Shown here: piece by piece, positions 45,022 to 56,879 of the stretch
Numbering within the stretch: the first letter of the stretch is position 1
Layout of the letters: the number at the start of each line of letters is the position of its first letter
Source: Diploptera punctata
Taxonomy: Eukaryota; Arthropoda; Insecta; Blattodea; Blaberidae
Length of the DNA: 64,000 nucleotides
Direction of reading: 5' to 3'
NCBI GenBank assembly: GCA_030220185.1
Contig: JASPKZ010010273.1
Span: 1,528,501 to 1,592,500 of the forward strand
The notes under the pieces: generated by a model
Told to the model about the DNA's origin: nothing
Databases searched by the model: none
The model's input: only the letters and a program-made list of their open reading frames with translations
Made by a program: the position numbers and the translations under genes

Positions 45022-45378
45022 AATCGGCCGCGGTGGACTAGTGGTTATGCTCCTTGCCTGTGGTCCCGAGGGTCACGGGTTCAAACCCAGATGGAAAAAT
45101 CTAAGGAGCAAGTCCTCCGGGAGGGACTTTAAGCCCTGGGTCCCGAGTCTGAAGATTCTCAGGCTCATAAAAGATCCTTACGCTTGAATAAAAAGGCCGC
45201 TAAGCAAAATTTACCGAATTTCCCCCGTCCTAGTACTACCTTGGTTTCCTAGATGTCAGTATGAGGCGAAACGCTGACCACGGGTTACTTCAATGACATC
45301 TATACGAAAACAAGTGTAACGAAATTAGTATGGTTCAATTTCTGCCCTGTAGGGGGAGAGCTCCTAGCTTATAAAAAA
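45022..45378 (+). mobile_element. tRNA-derived SINE, family A, full length
   Basis: Starts with the head GGCCGCGGTGGACTAGTGGT (A-box) and GGGTTCAAACCC (B-box), then the family body (TCCGGGAGGGACTTTAAGCC). It is bounded by a perfect 10-bp duplication TAACTATGAG at 45012-45021 and 45379-45388. The internal promoter boxes are intact enough to suggest recent activity. Confidence 0.9.
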
Positions 45379-45388
45379 TAACTATGAG

Positions 45389-45620
45389 GAACGTGAGTGC
45401 CTGCCCCTACTGAGATCCCAGGATCGAATCTTGGCGGTTCCAGAGGGGCACACAGGGAGCATTGGGGTTTTTCTTGGGGCTCTTCCGTTTCCCGAATTTC
45501 ATCTCGCCAACACTCTCCATTTCATGTCATTTCTCATTCATTTATTTAATATCACCCTTCACCTCTCACCTCATGTTAGGATTTCTTTGCAATACGATCA
45601 AAAATATATTATAGAAAATT
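45389..45620 (+). mobile_element. Possible SINE-like sequence
   Basis: Contains GGATCGAATCTTGGCGG (B-box-like) soon after a GTGAGTGCCTGCC start, then a moderately GC-rich body. It directly follows the SINE's target duplication. Only one copy, so tentative. Confidence 0.3.
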
Positions 45621-45836
45621 AAGACCTTTCTTCAGAATGATCGATTGTTTAAGGTCTCCAGACGTCTGGTTCCATTAAAGAAAATATTTCTACTAGAGTA
45701 GGCCTATGTATAAATCTGAACTAAGATGTTATGGATGCGCTGTATTTTTTCTATAAACAATTAAATTACTTCATCAGATCTCTGATGAAAAGACAATAGA
45801 CTATGTAACTTTGTAGAATTTCACTACCGGTGTTTT

Positions 45837-45990
45837 GATTCTTGAAATCGTTGCTAATGCAACTCGACGTTTTGTTTACCGCAGCAGTAGACAAAACGTT
45901 GTACAGCTCTGAACATCGGACATTCAGCCCGGAAGACGATTTCAAGAATCAAGGGATCAAGACAATTGACTTTTCATCAATCACACTTTA
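45837..45990. mobile_element. Palindromic PLE-type terminus fragment
   Basis: It shares ACCGC.AGCAGTAGAC.AAACGT, CCCGGAAGACGA and GGGATCAAGAC, in the same order, with the PLE 3' end at 5095-5185. A perfect 15-bp outer inverted repeat (GATTCTTGAAATCGT at 45837-45851 against 45936-45950) encloses an inner hairpin CGACGTTTTGTTTAC/GTAGACAAAACGTTG. The GAAAC core strand is ACAAAAC-like here and the CUGANGA strand is replaced. Confidence 0.6.
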
Positions 45991-45994
45991 ATCC

Positions 45995-46980
45995 AATTCT
46001 GTGATAGTTTTATTATCTCGCCTCCGCACTAATGAAGCATTTTGCACATAATTATAAAGGTATTATTTAAATGAACATTCAAGATAATAACCACTGTTAG
46101 AGATCCATCGGGTCAGAGTTCAATTATTTGTATAGGGTATATTTTCGAAAGGTGTTTTTCCTTATACAATATATTGAATTATATTTACTTAGGCTTTCAT
46201 GGCCGGACTTCGTAACACAATCTGGAGATATTTTCCGGATTTGGTGGCCTTGATGATGAGTCCCATATTTTGTTTATTATTGAGCAGTGGGAATCAATTG
46301 CCGCCCTTTTTTGAAGATAAAACTGCATTTGTACAGAAATGCAATAACTACATTGCGAATTTAATATGTATATCGTAATATAAAGTAGCGGTATATAATA
46401 TCTGAGATATGCTCTTAAGATCAACATGAGAAGAAAATAACACAAATAAATAATCCAGAGCGCATAAAAACACACCTAAATATATTTTCCTAACTTTGAA
46501 GTGAACAAATTTCATCCATGTCGCAATTCTTAGGCTAAAATTTTAAATTGAGAGATTAAATTGAACGATATTCAAAGTTTTAATATGAGACAAATCATGA
46601 ACTGTAATTTTAAACGAAATATGCTAGAATTTTTACAAAAGAAACTGTGACAGATTCTATATTTTGAATAGTAAAGACTGACAGGAAATCTGCAGGCATT
46701 CGGACCCAAACTGCATATATAGGCCTACTATGCAATATGGATGCTGTAAAGATTGGAAAAATCTCAGAGGAGGGTAGAACTTCCATCACCATAATAAAAG
46801 AACAGAAAAAATATTGACAGTATCTAACATTCGGAACGTCAAGTGATTCCAATTAACAACAAATAAAGACCTAGAGGCTTTTCCCAATTTGTAGCTAATA
46901 ATTTAGCTTTGTATTACAGCGATAGTAATAGTGCGTCAGACATGGTCGGCCGGCACCCTTGTCATTCACAGGCATCTATA
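45995..46980. other. No recognisable feature
   Basis: Short frames (46197-46475, 46610-46852, minus) have no known motif. Confidence 0.35.
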
Positions 46981-46984
46981 TATA

Positions 46985-47045
46985 TATAGGGGTTCATCTC
47001 ATCTCATACCTCGAACCGTCCCTGAGTTGGGCAGGCGTTGAGGAT
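46985..47045 (+). mobile_element. SINE family E, 3' fragment
   Basis: TCATCTCATCTCATACC and CAGGCGTTGAGGATAT correspond to the 3' end of the minus-strand element at 53060-53400. Confidence 0.4.
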
Positions 47046-47049
47046 ATTT

Positions 47050-48000
47050 ATTTATAGGCCTATTTTATTACAGCGATAAGCAGAAAAAAATCCATTGCTT
47101 ATCTGATATAACGTTAAAAGGAGTGTTACAGAGTCTCACCGACAAACATTCAGGAACGATAGATTGTTGCGCAACATAGAGGGTCCTACTTAAATCCAAT
47201 TATGAATTCTGCGTATTGGTAAAGATGCTCGCTCATAAATTTGGACAGTGAATAAAATCATTTAGGCCTATACACAAAATACAGTTTTTATGAAATGTAC
47301 GTTCTGGTAGTTTATAGTGCGTGTTCAAACAATTTGCCTAGTGTTTCATTAATCATTACATCCTTGATACCTTCGTATCGACGACCGTCTAACTCTGTCG
47401 AGCATTTTAGAATTCTATTTGGTGTAGTGAAATGCATTATTGATTCAGCTGTGCTCTATTGGCAGAATTTATAATTTCACACACCATACTTTTTCCATTC
47501 CTCAGGGGAAAAAAGTACTTCACACAGGAACTACTCAAATTATACGAGATTATTAACTATTCAAATATATAATTTTGCCGTTGCGGAATATATGTTTATT
47601 TTAATTAATTAATATCTATATATATCCAGTTTCATAGCGACAAAACAAACATGGCGGCCGCTAGAGTGGTTTTTTAATCAAGGCTTTCAGTTAAATTCCC
47701 ACTACTAATAGATTCCATTGATTTTTGGAAAATACCTTTCTTGTTTTTACTTTAATAGCATATACCAAGTTTAGTGGCGAAAAATCGAAAATTGCTGCAG
47801 TTTGATCGATTTAAAAAAATTTTCTTCAGATGAACATCCACTCCTAATGGTCCCATTTTACTGGTTAACGAACTCAACTTACTTTTCTTATTTTATTTCT
47901 AAATGCCGAGTTTTGTTCTGAAAAACAAATCAAATTGATGCCTATATAGCATTAACATAGGCCTATATATTTTATATATATATAGGCCTATATATATATG
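47050..48000. other. Mostly unassigned; TA-rich microsatellites at 47965-48007
   Basis: TATATAGGCCTATATA repeats occur at the right end. Nothing else recognised. Confidence 0.4.
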
Positions 48001-48007
48001 TATATAT

Positions 48008-48145
48008 AGCTGAAAATCTTCAGACTCGGGACTCACTGCTTAAAGTCCCTCCCGGTGGACTATTCTTGGATTTTTCCGTCCTAAAAAAACCCATCGACCC
48101 CGGCCGGGTTTGAACACGCTACCCTCGGAACCAGAGGCAAATTAA
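48008..48145 (-). mobile_element. SINE family A fragment
   Basis: The minus strand has CCGAGGGTAGCGTGTTCAAA (decayed B-box), GGATGGAAAAATCC-like and CGGGAGGGACTTTAAGC blocks of family A. The head side abuts a (CA)n run. Confidence 0.75.
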
Positions 48146-48148
48146 GAC

Positions 48149-48190
48149 ACACACACACACACACACACAACACAACACACACACACACAT

Positions 48191-48243
<53 letters not shown>
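48149..48243. repeat. (CA)n followed by (TA)n
   Basis: About 28 CA units with small interruptions, then about 20 TA units. Confidence 0.95.
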
Positions 48244-48247
<4 letters not shown>

Positions 48248-48249
48248 TC

Positions 48250-48680
48250 GTGGTCATTTTCGTTATCTTCTAAATAGGATAAAGATTTATATTTTTAAAA
48301 ATTCGTTCATGAGAAAAATGTTAATAGTTCGCTACATTCCTTCGGAATTCGCAAAAACTAGGACTCGTTTACGTGGCGTAAGAAGAATGTGCTAAACTCA
48401 TAAACGATGTTTCGGATACTTTACATAAAATATTCGTCTCTATGATCTGTTCTTAAACTTTTGTTGGTGAGGTCGTGAAACATTCAGTATAACAAATCGG
48501 GTTAGCCTGTGCCACATTTTGTGGACCTAGGTATTAGACGGATTTAATACTTTCGCAGTCGAGGATTTAATACTGTCAACAATCAATAAAAGAAATAGCT
48601 ATGCAACCTCTGTTATAGTTGTTATATATACAACAGATATTTTAACAACTACTAAAGTACTACATGCATCGAAAACATTT
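48250..48680. other. No recognisable feature
   Basis: Nothing seen. Confidence 0.4.
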
Positions 48681-48681
48681 A

Positions 48682-48683
<2 letters not shown>

Positions 48684-48738
<55 letters not shown>
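48684..48738. repeat. (AAT)n microsatellite
   Basis: About 18 units. Confidence 0.95.
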
Positions 48739-48739
48739 T

Positions 48740-49505
48740 TCCCAGAAAGAAGATATAAATGATGCCTGCCATGAAAGTCTGTATTCCTTTTGAAATCGTT
48801 ATCTTTCAATAAATCCCTTCCTCACGACAATCAATGTCCAAACGTGTAGCAAACATCTATTCACAATTTTCAGATTAATGTCATGAATTGAACACACATT
48901 AATAAATATTCATTCGTTGTTACCGCTCTGTGTTGAATAAACAGATGCATGGTCAATCAGATGTTTAGAAAATATTGACAAAATAAATTAAACAATTACA
49001 TATTTAACAAAATTTTCAAATTTTACAACGCATGCTTTAAACACTCTTGAAAACAACTTCAAGTGGTTGTGTATCTACGTGCAAACACTTACAGAGACCT
49101 GCAAACATTAACGAAATAACTACCGTATATTCTCTTGCACAATTAGTACCCGACCTTTTAGTCAAGGATTTAATATATGATAAATACCTCTTCCACACAT
49201 AGCTCTATTCTAAATGCTGTTAAGTAGATTTATTGAGCTGCAGACTTCATGTACTAGTGTTGGGTTTTCATTATCTCTGGAAAATCTTTAATGTGATTAT
49301 GATTTCGCAGCTGGACTTTTACAGAAGAATACCATTCTTTTCAGTAGCCTATAGTTACTTGGCTCTTGACGATTACAAAACCAGGTTCCCCAACATTCGT
49401 TCTCATCCATATTCCCACTGTCTTGGCCGTCTCTTTGAGTCAGTAGGCAATCATAAATTGCAGTTGTAATAATTAATACAAAGGTTAAATATGATACAAT
49501 AACGG
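48740..49505. other. No recognisable feature
   Basis: A 78-codon frame at 49233-49469 is unrecognised. Confidence 0.35.
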
Positions 49506-49509
49506 GTGC

Positions 49510-49706
49510 TACTTGGTAGAAGAAGAAGAAGAAGAAGAAGAAGAGGATGGCCAAAACTAACGTGGATTGATGATGTTTTGAGCAGCATGAGGAGAAAAAG
49601 GATTGGACAATGGGGATTGGGATGGCAGAGACGTGGAGAAGAATGGCACTAGATTAATTGGGCACAGGAAGATGTTGCGAAACATGTGAAACCTGCTAAA
49701 TAACAC
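49510..49706 (+). mobile_element. LINE family E 3' tail
   Basis: LGRRRRR.. (encoded by a GAA run at 49519-49542) continues as GWPKLTWID, DVLSSMRRKRIGQWGLGWQR and AKHVKPAK. It matches the split copy at 580-1200 and shows its uninterrupted order. Confidence 0.75.
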
Positions 49707-49731
49707 GCGCACGCGCACGCACACGCGCACG

Positions 49732-49767
<36 letters not shown>

Positions 49768-49770
49768 AAG
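49703..49770. repeat. (CA/CG)n and (TA)n microsatellite
   Basis: Alternating CACG units followed by CA and TA units. Confidence 0.9.
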
Positions 49771-49794
49771 TTTTATTTATTTATATAGCCTATA

Positions 49795-50200
49795 GATTTT
49801 TAATGTTTACACATCTTTCTATGCCTAAAGTTTTAGTTTATTCTCAACTCGTCTCTATCCGTCCATTCCATGTCATCCAGTCCTCTTGTTCTCATTCCAG
49901 TTCTTATTTCTTGCATCCACGAGTTTCGAGGTCTTCCTTTCCTTCTTATTGCAGGTGGACACCATTCCAATGTTTTCCTTGCAAACCTTTTTTCTTGCAT
50001 TCGTCGTACATGCCCATACCAAATTAATTGCTTAGGCTATATCTTATAACCTACTATTGGATATCTAATATTCATTTTTTTCTCGTAAGACCGTATTTCT
50101 TATTTTTTATACTTTTGAACATCTTGCTGCTCTCCTTAAGAAATCCATTTCCTTTTTTATACTTTTTTAAAGTCTTTATTCGATTATAATTTAATTTAGT
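49795..50200 (-). mobile_element. LINE family D 3' tail
   Basis: The minus strand gives WYGHVRRMQEKRFARKTLEW, CPPAIRRKGRPRNSWMQEIR and TGMRTRGLDDMEWTDRDELR, ending in ACTTTAGGCATAGAAAGATG. It is parallel to 63180-63780 and better preserved in this segment. 5' truncated. Confidence 0.8.
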
Positions 50201-50204
50201 CTTT

Positions 50205-51280
50205 TCAAGTTTTTTCTAAAGATTGTCATTTATAAGAATAATTTGGCTTATGTTTCTGCTAAAGGTAAATTATGTAAATACATTTTTAAAACAATATCAA
50301 GCCTATATGTACACTGTATGTCACAGCGAAGAAATATTCCATGGTAATTTTATTTATTTATAACATACTATCTGCCAACTACATTTTCTTTTCTGTCGCC
50401 CATGACATACAAAAAGTTCTAAAATTGCTTACAATGCTGTGGGTCAGTTTTTATAAATGTTTGTCAAATCATGGAAGATATATAAATTTACTTACAAGAA
50501 AGCAGTTATTGAAGCCTCCTAAAATGTATACTGAAGTAATGACTATGTTCCACTTAGAAAGTAAGATAATTTATTTTGAAAATTAAATATAAATGTCTAG
50601 AAAGGTTTGATATATGAATATCATTTGATTCAGCTAGTTCTCTAATTGGAACTAATAAACCAATCATGAAAAAAACTTTTTAACAAGAAATGAATAGTTC
50701 GCCTAATAAGTCACGATTAGAGAATTAATGACTGTTTAAATAACCTGGATGTAAGTAAGAGTAGCCTTAAGGTAGAATAGTGGTTGAAGAGCGAGCAAGC
50801 CAGCAGCGACCCTGAGGGCTCAACCGCCCACTTACATCGTCTGGACAGACTTTTACCCTCCCCCACTTTAACAGTCACGACCTCTGGGAAATGGACGGAA
50901 CAGGTGGATTACAAGTTTCAGATCTAAGGACCAGGCACAACTTCCCATGATCTTATGCTTTACTATCCATTATGAAAACATTTCTCCAAACATGCGAATA
51001 TGGTAACGAGAAAACACTTCTCAGGATCCTGTAAATCAGAAGCGCTAAAAACTTATCTTAGACCATCTCCTCACTAATTGCTTACTAGCTTTAACTATCT
51101 CCAGTGTTGTGTACCGGTATTTATGGATAAAACGTATCTAAAAATAAACAATTTTGAAGACTGAGTAAAACTTACCTGATTTTTTTTTGTGGAAATATAA
51201 TTCAAAATGTATGTTTCAATTTAACTAATTTATATTTTAAATAAATCAAATTGAGCAAGTAGTTATTTATTATTGTTTAC
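50205..51280. other. Mostly unassigned
   Basis: An 81-codon frame at 50341-50586 is unrecognised. A GC-richer block at 50780-50960 (CAGCAGCGACCCTGAGGGCT) looks unlike its surroundings and may be an unknown repeat. Confidence 0.3.
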
Positions 51281-51283
51281 TCC

Positions 51284-51623
51284 AAAATTGGTACCTGGTA
51301 AGTCAGTCGTCCTCAACTAAATTATTAAATAGTTCTATGGAACTATGGTACTGGTACGTCAGTCGTCCTCAACTAAGTTATTAAATAGTTCTATGGAATA
51401 TAAATAGTGGTATGGAACTATTTAATAATTTAGTTGAGGACGACTGACCTATCATTTATTATTCTATGGAACTATTTAATAATTTAGTTGAGGACGACTG
51501 ACTTATTATTTATTATTCTGTGGTACTATTTAATAATTGAGGACGACTGACTTATTATTTATTATTCTATGGAACTATTAAAAAAATTATTTGAGGACGA
51601 CTGACGTACCGGGTACCAATTTT
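51284..51623. mobile_element. Fold-back array (MITE-like) with six arm units
   Basis: The ends are inverted: AAAATTGGTACCTGGTA on the left, and its near complement TACCGGGTACCAATTTT on the right. Inside are two plus-oriented copies of a 40-bp unit (GTCAGTCGTCCTCAACTAA, ATTATTAAATAGTTC) and then four inverted copies separated by TTATTATTTATTATTCTATGG. The units vary slightly. It codes for nothing. Confidence 0.8.
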
Positions 51624-51624
51624 A

Positions 51625-53055
51625 TATTTAACATCTTATTACATAACCTCAATGGTGTTTTAATATGAATTTTAAAAGTGTTGATTGTTGAGTCTGAAAA
51701 ATAAATTGATAAAATAGTCACATTTAAAAGTCAGAAAAATTAAAATTTTTAACATGTACTCAGTAACCTTTTCACAGCCGGTGTCATGATTAGTATAATA
51801 TTTACTATTATTATTATTATTTTAAAATAACGGTCTGTAAGTGGTTTTTTATATCCCATTATTTTTAAGGCTGGACTTTATACTAGCAATCAAATTAATT
51901 CGAATAATTTATGTTTCATAATGTTATAAGATATGCGTATCACTCCGATAAAATACGAAGAACCGTAAGTTAAATATAGGCTATCTAGATTTTTAAATCC
52001 CCTTAAGTACGATTAATCTGACAATACTTAGTCTTTTAGCAGAAATAGACCGACTATATTTTAATTATTTTAGCAGAAATAGGCCTACTACATTTTAATT
52101 TGCTTAAGGATAAAAGAAAGGAATACTCGTAAACCGTTGATTATAAAATTATGTTAGAATTAGTAATTAAATGTTTTGGAATTTGCGTGCCATAAAATGC
52201 TACATTTTATATAAGTGATTAGCTATCACTTGTATAATTCCAGAAAAAATTAAATAAACATTATTATTATATTATCATATATGGGGTTAATAGCTCCAAA
52301 TAGTCTTAATACAAAAGTAGGTTCTTCCAAGTTCTTACCAGAAGTGTTTGTAGAATGCTCAAACTGGATTTTGCTTGACCCCAACTAAACTCAAGAGTGG
52401 CTCGGGGCAACTTTCTACTCTCCGTTATGCCTCGTCCATCAGCAAGACTTCTTTATAATAACAAAACTGCACACACAGAGCTCTCAATGGAAAACAACTA
52501 CTTTGCAAGTCTTAGGACAGCAACTCATCAAATTTTGACAGGTTTCCACCTCACTAAGAAAATACTAAATGATGACACCATAATACCAAAGGGTTATGTT
52601 TGCCACTTCTCAAAACGATAATTTAATCGGACCGGTCAGTCAAGAATCTATCTTTTAAGTCACGTCTAAAACCGTCCCGGGACGTCTCCAAGGTTCCCAC
52701 TGACCAACCCCTACACTATTTCCTTTCAAATGTCCCATTTAGATTTAATCCACCGTGGGATATATTATAAAGAATCCTGATAATCAAGAATTATGTCCAT
52801 CTATCACGTCCAGTTCGTTTGGAACGTTATTTCAAACAAGTTACATAGAAAATAGTAGTTGGATGATTTGAAAGGATGTGGGAAGAGAACAGAGTGGGAA
52901 TGTATTATCGTCCCGGGACGTTCTAGCACATTATTTGCAGCCTTTTATTGTCCCGAAACGAGACAGTTCAGTTTCTGGTTACGCAACCTATCTACGTGAG
53001 AATATTATATTTTAATAATTTTCTTCGCATCTTTTACTCCTACCATGATATTCAC
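51625..53055. other. Mostly unassigned
   Basis: A frame at 52379-52621 (about 80 codons, including SARLLYNNKTAHTELSMENN) starts without an obvious ATG and has no family that I know. A CGTCCCGGGACG palindrome type recurs at 52674-52685 and 52912-52921. Confidence 0.3.
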
Positions 53056-53059
53056 TTTG

Positions 53060-53400
53060 TTATTTTGTTGTATATCCTCAACTCGTCTCCAACAGAGGAT
53101 ACGGTCAATGGATGAGATGAGATAAATACCCTACATTTATAGAGGTCTGTGAGCGATTGTCATACCGACCGACCATGCATGATTCCCCGTCACAGGGGCA
53201 GATGAACGAAATGAAATGGATGAGTATAGAGAAATTGTGGAATGAAATTTGTGGCAGGGAAAAATGGGAGAAATCCCGAGAAACTTCCCCAAACTCTGTT
53301 TCCTCCACTTCAATACCCACATGGGGTGACCGAGATTGATCTCGAGACCGATGAGTGATGAAGAGCCGTGCGTCTAACCGCTTGAGCCACGGAGCCGCCT
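53060..53400 (-). mobile_element. tRNA-derived SINE, family E
   Basis: The minus strand opens with GGCTCCGTGGCTCAAGCGGT (A-box, Leu/Ser-tRNA-like) and a GGTCTCGAGATC B-box-like region. A GC-rich body follows, and it ends near GTTGAGGATATA. Small frames across it (53105-53339) are coincidental. Confidence 0.65.
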
Positions 53401-53649
53401 AGTATGCTCTATACTGATTACTAATTTTATTCATAACATTTCTTACCCAATTTTGTAATATTATTTACTGCGCTCTTAAAATTATATTTCTCCAATGAAG
53501 GTAACAATGTAATTAATTGTAACAACTGAATATGAAATTTATTTTTCAGGTTGAATAGAGGCGAGGTAAATACAGTAGGGCCTACTTTCAGAAAATAGTT
53601 TAATTTTATGGCTAATGTTGGTGCTTAGAATTAGTCTATTAATCGATTA

Positions 53650-54430
53650 TCTAATATATAGAAATTAATGTTTATTTGTTGGTTTGTTTGTTTGTACTTT
53701 ATGCGCGGCCATATCGTTGATCCGATTGTGATGGGATTTTTGCAAAATGTTCAGGAGAATCCCGGGATGAACATAGGATATGAGAGAGTTGTGGTACTCA
53801 ACTCCTACACCTTAAAAGTCGCCCTTTGTAGTGGAAAACGTGAAAAAAAGTAGCTCTTTGGACGCTTAAATGGCTTACGCTGCCTAAACCACAACAAATA
53901 CACAAACTTAATGTACACAGAATTGAATATCTCAAAAAGCTCTACAAAATGGTCCGCGACAGCATATGTTTATCTCTTACGGATAACTCACAATAACCAT
54001 TTTTTTTTCTTTCATTGATGCCAAGAAGATCGAGATAAGTACGTAGATTCCTGTGCAAGCATAGCAGTGGGTATTCTTTTACGGATAACTTACAATAACG
54101 AATTTTGTCTTTTAGCTCACATATGCCGAGATGATCGGGTTGAGTAGATTCCCGGACTACGCCAGGTAAACAGCACGGAGTATCTAAAAATAATTACGAC
54201 ATAAATTTTTCCCTCTACTTATTTAACTAAACATAAAACATTAATTTTCATATTTCTGCTCATTTATGTCAAGAAGAACGGGATAAGTAGATTCCCGGGC
54301 AACGCCGGGTAATCAGCACGGGATATTTAAATCATATAAATTTATAATTATTTCTCCTTTTACTTATTCAACTAAACATAACACATTAATTTTCATTTCT
54401 TTAGGCGTAGGAGTGCTCGCCAGGTATTTA
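53650..54430 (+). mobile_element. Helitron-like element 3
   Basis: Starts TCTAATATATAGAAATTAAT after an A, has TTTGTTGGTTTGTTTG next, and runs through GATCCGATTGTGATGGGATT, CCCGGGATGAACATAGGATA and GTGGTACTCAACTCCTACAC. It then contains two partially repeated segments, each ending in a C..GG.AACGCC-like hairpin plus TAATCAGCACGG. The final GGAGTGCTCGCCAGGTATTT is a decayed version of the end seen at 56053. Non-coding. Confidence 0.6.
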
Positions 54431-54434
54431 TAAA

Positions 54435-54944
54435 TGTTTCAAAATTTTAATTCTGGTTAAATACTTATATTTTTTTCTTGGTATATTTTTATATCGACGT
54501 GATAAAATTCATTAAAGAGTTAAATTTTGCAGTTAACACACACAGTTTGATGGAATATTTTCAGTACATGCACTTTGTAACGAGAACGCTACCAGACTTC
54601 ATCAAACACGTGTAAACCTGTAACATGAGACAATCATTACATCTCCTTCAACATATCCTAATGTTAAACTTTAGCATAAAAATTTCAACTACAAACTTAC
54701 TAATTATTTATACTACTAATGTCCCATCATATATTTGAGCAATGTATGTAAGAACTTTAGTTCGGTCCATTTATCATATCAGTATTTATGTTTCAATAAC
54801 ACTTCTAAAAAAAGCCATAGAAATTAAGGAGACGCGTGGTTTAAAAAGACCTACTATTCAGGAACGACCTTCATTATAGTAAATTTGAACATTGTCCAAA
54901 GACCGTTTGCAATCCTTATATTTCTCTGGAATATCTATGTATAA
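54435..54944. other. No recognisable feature
   Basis: Nothing seen. Confidence 0.4.
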
Positions 54945-54961
54945 AATGACCTTAAAACTAA

Positions 54962-55532
54962 CAAACTAATTCACTGGCACTATTGAACCCATAGGTCCAT
55001 GGCCGCGCGGACATAAGCTCTCCATACATCCCTATCATGAGCTGTTTTCCAATCATTCCCTATATAATCTACTTCCCACAAATCATAGTTAATGCTATTC
55101 TCCCACCTCATTCTTTGTCTACCAACTGGGCGTTTTCCCTGGTTTTCCTACAAGAAGCCTCCATGCACGTCTTTCATTTCCCATTCGTACCACATGTCCT
55201 GCCCATCGCACTCAATGAGACTTAACTGTTATTATATCTGGCTCCCTGTAAAGACCATGTAGTTTACTGTTATGTGTAGTCTTCTCCATTCACCTGTCCG
55301 TTCATCTCTCTTTGGTCCAAAAATTTTCCTAAGAACTTTATTCTCAAATACTCGTAATCTCCTTTCCTCCCTTAAAGTAAGAGTCCATGTTTCGCATCCA
55401 CATAATATAACTGATAGAATTATAGTTTTATATATTTAACGTTTTTTCAAAGGAGTTGTAATGAGCATGCATTTCCAGAATTGAGCATATGTTTAATTTT
55501 TTTGTGGATCTCATTCCTATTTGTGATTATTG
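54962..55532 (-). mobile_element. LINE family A 3' portion
   Basis: Minus-strand relative of 30431-31078, covering nearly the same interval. It is flanked by a 17-bp duplication AATGACC[T/G]TAAAACTAA with one mismatch (54945-54961 and 55533-55549). The reading is broken in several places. Confidence 0.85.
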
Positions 55533-55549
55533 AATGACCGTAAAACTAA

Positions 55550-56050
55550 TTAATTTAATTATGGTCATACAATATTGAGATTTCAGTATAACTAAAAACA
55601 TGCACTTCAACCATTGCCATTGATGGGGCGTTTAAATTTTTGTTTTCAGAAGGGGAATGTATTGATGTTGGTTCGACATTTAATATTTTCATCACAAATT
55701 CATGATTATTCAGTAATTTTCCTTTATTTTTTACATTATCAAAATAGTGGCTTTTACATAGCTTCTGTGCTTTGTTATTCTTAATTCTTGTGAAATATAT
55801 TTTAAGACTATTCATTATAACTTTAATCTATATCATTATAGATAATATATTGAAAAATAATTTTAATTTTATAGTAGTCTTCTTTAAATAAAAAAAATAG
55901 GAATTTAATAGAAGTTGCGAAAATACAAAGTGAAATAAAATGTAAGTGCCCAGATTATAAATATGAATTCCTTGTGGTAATAATCCAAATGTCTTAAATA
56001 ATTAGAATCCCTAATGTAGGCGTAAGTTTTCTCGGAAATAATTATTTGTA
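55550..56050. other. No recognisable feature
   Basis: An 86-codon minus-strand frame at 55555-55815 (NVEPTSIHSPSENKNLNAPS) is unrecognised; AT-rich. Confidence 0.3.
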
Positions 56051-56052
56051 TA

Positions 56053-56876
56053 CTAGCTAATACCCAGCGTGCGCTGCTACTCATAAATAAATGCTAATAT
56101 GTGTTTACCACCAGCCGTGCACTGTTCGGGAATCTGCTTATCCCGATATTCTAGACAAAAATGGTTATTATGAGTTATCCGTAGAAGATAAACATATGCT
56201 GTCGCGGACTTTGTTGGAGAGTGTTTTGAGATGTTCAATTCTGTGTACATTAATTTGGTGTATTTGTTATGGTTTAGGCAGCGTAAGCCATTTAAGCGTC
56301 AAAATAGGGACTTTATTTTATGTTTTTCATTTATTTTATGTTTTTCACTACAAAGGGTGATTTTTAGGGGTGAAGAGGTTGAGTATTACAACTCCCTTAT
56401 AGCCTATGTTCATCCCCGGAATCTCCTGAACATTTTTCAAAAAGCCCCATCTCAATCGGATGAACAGTATGGCAGAGCATGCTTGTCCGGGAATCGATTT
56501 ATCCCTATCTTCTTGGCATCAATGAAAAACAAAAATGGTTATTGTGAGTTATCCGTAAAAGATAAACGTATGCTGTCGCGGACTTTGTTGTGATATTCGA
56601 TTCTGTGTACATTAATTTTGTGTATTTGTTATGGTTTAGGCAGCGTAAGCCATTTAAGCGTCAAAATAGGGACTTTATTTCACACTTTTCACTACAAAGG
56701 GTGATTTTTAGGAGTGAAGGGGTTGAATATCACAACTCTCTTATAGCCTATATTCATCCCGGGAATCTTCTGAACATTTTGCAAGAAAATCCATCAAAAT
56801 CGGATCAACGGTATGGCCGCGCATAGAATACAAACAAACAAACATTGAGTTTTATATAGGGCCTAGGCCTATAAGA
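56053..56876 (-). mobile_element. Helitron-like element 4, internal dimer
   Basis: The minus strand starts TCTTATAGG after an A (56876), with a GTTTGTTTGTTTG block, and ends CAGCGCACGCTGGGTATTAG-CTAG before T. The short perfect hairpin CAGCG-CA-CGCTG sits about 10 nt before CTAG, which is the Helitron 3' layout. A unit of roughly 360 bp (TCGGGAATC, GGTTATT.TGAGTTATCCGT, GGCAGCGTAAGCCATTTAAG, TTCATCCC.GGAATCT) is repeated in tandem inside. Confidence 0.65.
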
Positions 56877-56879
56877 TAA

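Noticed and set aside
49297..49554. 85-codon minus-strand frame starting with poly-Phe
   Set aside because: The start comes from the (GAA)n part of a LINE tail; the remainder has no motif.
52674..52921. Repeated CGTCCCGGGACG-like palindromes as regulatory sites
   Set aside because: Only two, different in flanks; not enough to claim a function.
53105..53339. Three overlapping frames of 60-71 codons
   Set aside because: They cover a tRNA-derived SINE on both strands, so are coincidental.
56091..56826. Three frames of 78-120 codons on the plus strand
   Set aside because: They follow the repeated body of a Helitron-like element and are antisense to its orientation; repeats of one unit make them look conserved.
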